DNA from: Clostridiaceae bacterium
GTDB taxonomy: Bacteria > Bacillota > Clostridia > Oscillospirales > Acutalibacteraceae
Assembly: GCA_016292705.1 (NCBI GenBank)
Contig: JAEDHZ010000095.1
Coordinates: forward strand, 1-6,231
Direction of reading: 5' to 3'
DNA: 6,231 nt
In this document: positions 6,049 through 6,231 of the stretch, piece after piece
Position numbering within the stretch: the first letter of the stretch is position 1
Layout: every line of letters begins with the position of its first letter
Made by a program: the position numbers and the translations under genes
The notes under the pieces: model-generated
Told to the model about the DNA's origin: nothing
Databases searched by the model: none
What the model saw: only the letters and a program-made list of their open reading frames with translations

Positions 6049-6231
6049 TCATTCCTGTGGCTTGACGGGACTTAAATAAAAATCAAATTCAAGTTCGTCC
6101 TGTATATGCAGCTCATAGGGAGCAAGAACATCCGGACCGCAACTTGCTGTTCCCGTACCTCTTACAAATCCGTCAATATTCAGAAAGACTTTGTTTTCAT
6201 TTTTGAGGTTTTCAATGTGCTTTGAACTTCT
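6049..6231 (-). CDS. C-terminal end of a probable glycoside hydrolase family 2 beta-galactosidase, 5'-partial
   Basis: Only the last 60 codons are present; the frame is open to the right edge and ends in TGA at 6049-6051. Seen: GFVRGTGTASCGPDVLAPYEL followed by an acidic strand and a short tail ending SPVKPQE. The SCGPD-L...Y-L pattern resembles the end of the last beta-sandwich domain (the small-chain domain) of clostridial LacZ-like enzymes, where it closes the active site side and is followed by a strand like the ELEFDFYL here. From this I infer a sugar-releasing hydrolase of family 2, with beta-galactosidase the most likely activity; another family 2 enzyme is possible. Its own terminator follows, and the iol promoter lies within that terminator, so it is a neighbour rather than a member of the iol operon. 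Confidence 0.6.
   Translation of the reverse strand, partial: RSSKHIENLKNENKVFLNIDGFVRGTGTASCGPDVLAPYELHIQDELEFDFYLSPVKPQE

Overview
The window is a bacterial accessory-metabolism locus with every recognisable gene on the minus strand. The main content is a myo-inositol catabolism (iol) operon read from right to left: iolG, iolB, iolD, iolE, then a metallophosphoesterase gene that runs off the left edge. Moderate GC content, strong AAGGAG-type ribosome binding sites, compact hairpin-plus-T-tract termination and a near-consensus sigma-A type promoter suggest a Firmicute, most likely an anaerobic gut clostridium (Oscillospiraceae/Lachnospiraceae-like). This placement is an impression from sequence style and protein flavour, not a database result.

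Layout from the upstream (right) end. At 6049-6231 lies the last 60 codons of a gene that looks like the C-terminus of a glycoside hydrolase family 2 beta-galactosidase. It is followed by a strong minus-strand terminator (5971-6004). The promoter for the iol operon overlaps that terminator: its -35 box lies in the stem-loop and its TATAAT box just past the T-tract. A leader of about 60 nt, rich in short inverted repeats, precedes iolG (4882-5895). A 116-nt gap with two hairpins separates iolG from iolB (3962-4765). iolB and iolD (2117-3958) are 3 nt apart, iolD and iolE (1204-2097) 19 nt apart, and iolE and the phosphoesterase (1-1178, partial) 25 nt apart.

Together the four iol enzymes form the first four steps of the classical pathway. 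IolG oxidises myo-inositol to 2-keto-myo-inositol, IolE dehydrates it to a cyclic trihydroxy-dione, IolD hydrolyses the ring to 5-deoxy-D-glucuronate, and IolB isomerises this to 2-deoxy-5-keto-D-gluconate. The later genes (iolC kinase, iolJ aldolase, iolA dehydrogenase), a transporter and a regulator are not in the window and may lie beyond its left edge or elsewhere.

The least expected content is the metallophosphoesterase as last visible gene of the operon. It has no signal peptide, so it is probably cytoplasmic, and its third metal motif reads ATHD where GNHD/E is usual. Its link to inositol is a hypothesis based on position. There is no CRISPR array, tRNA, rRNA or mobile element that I can see.
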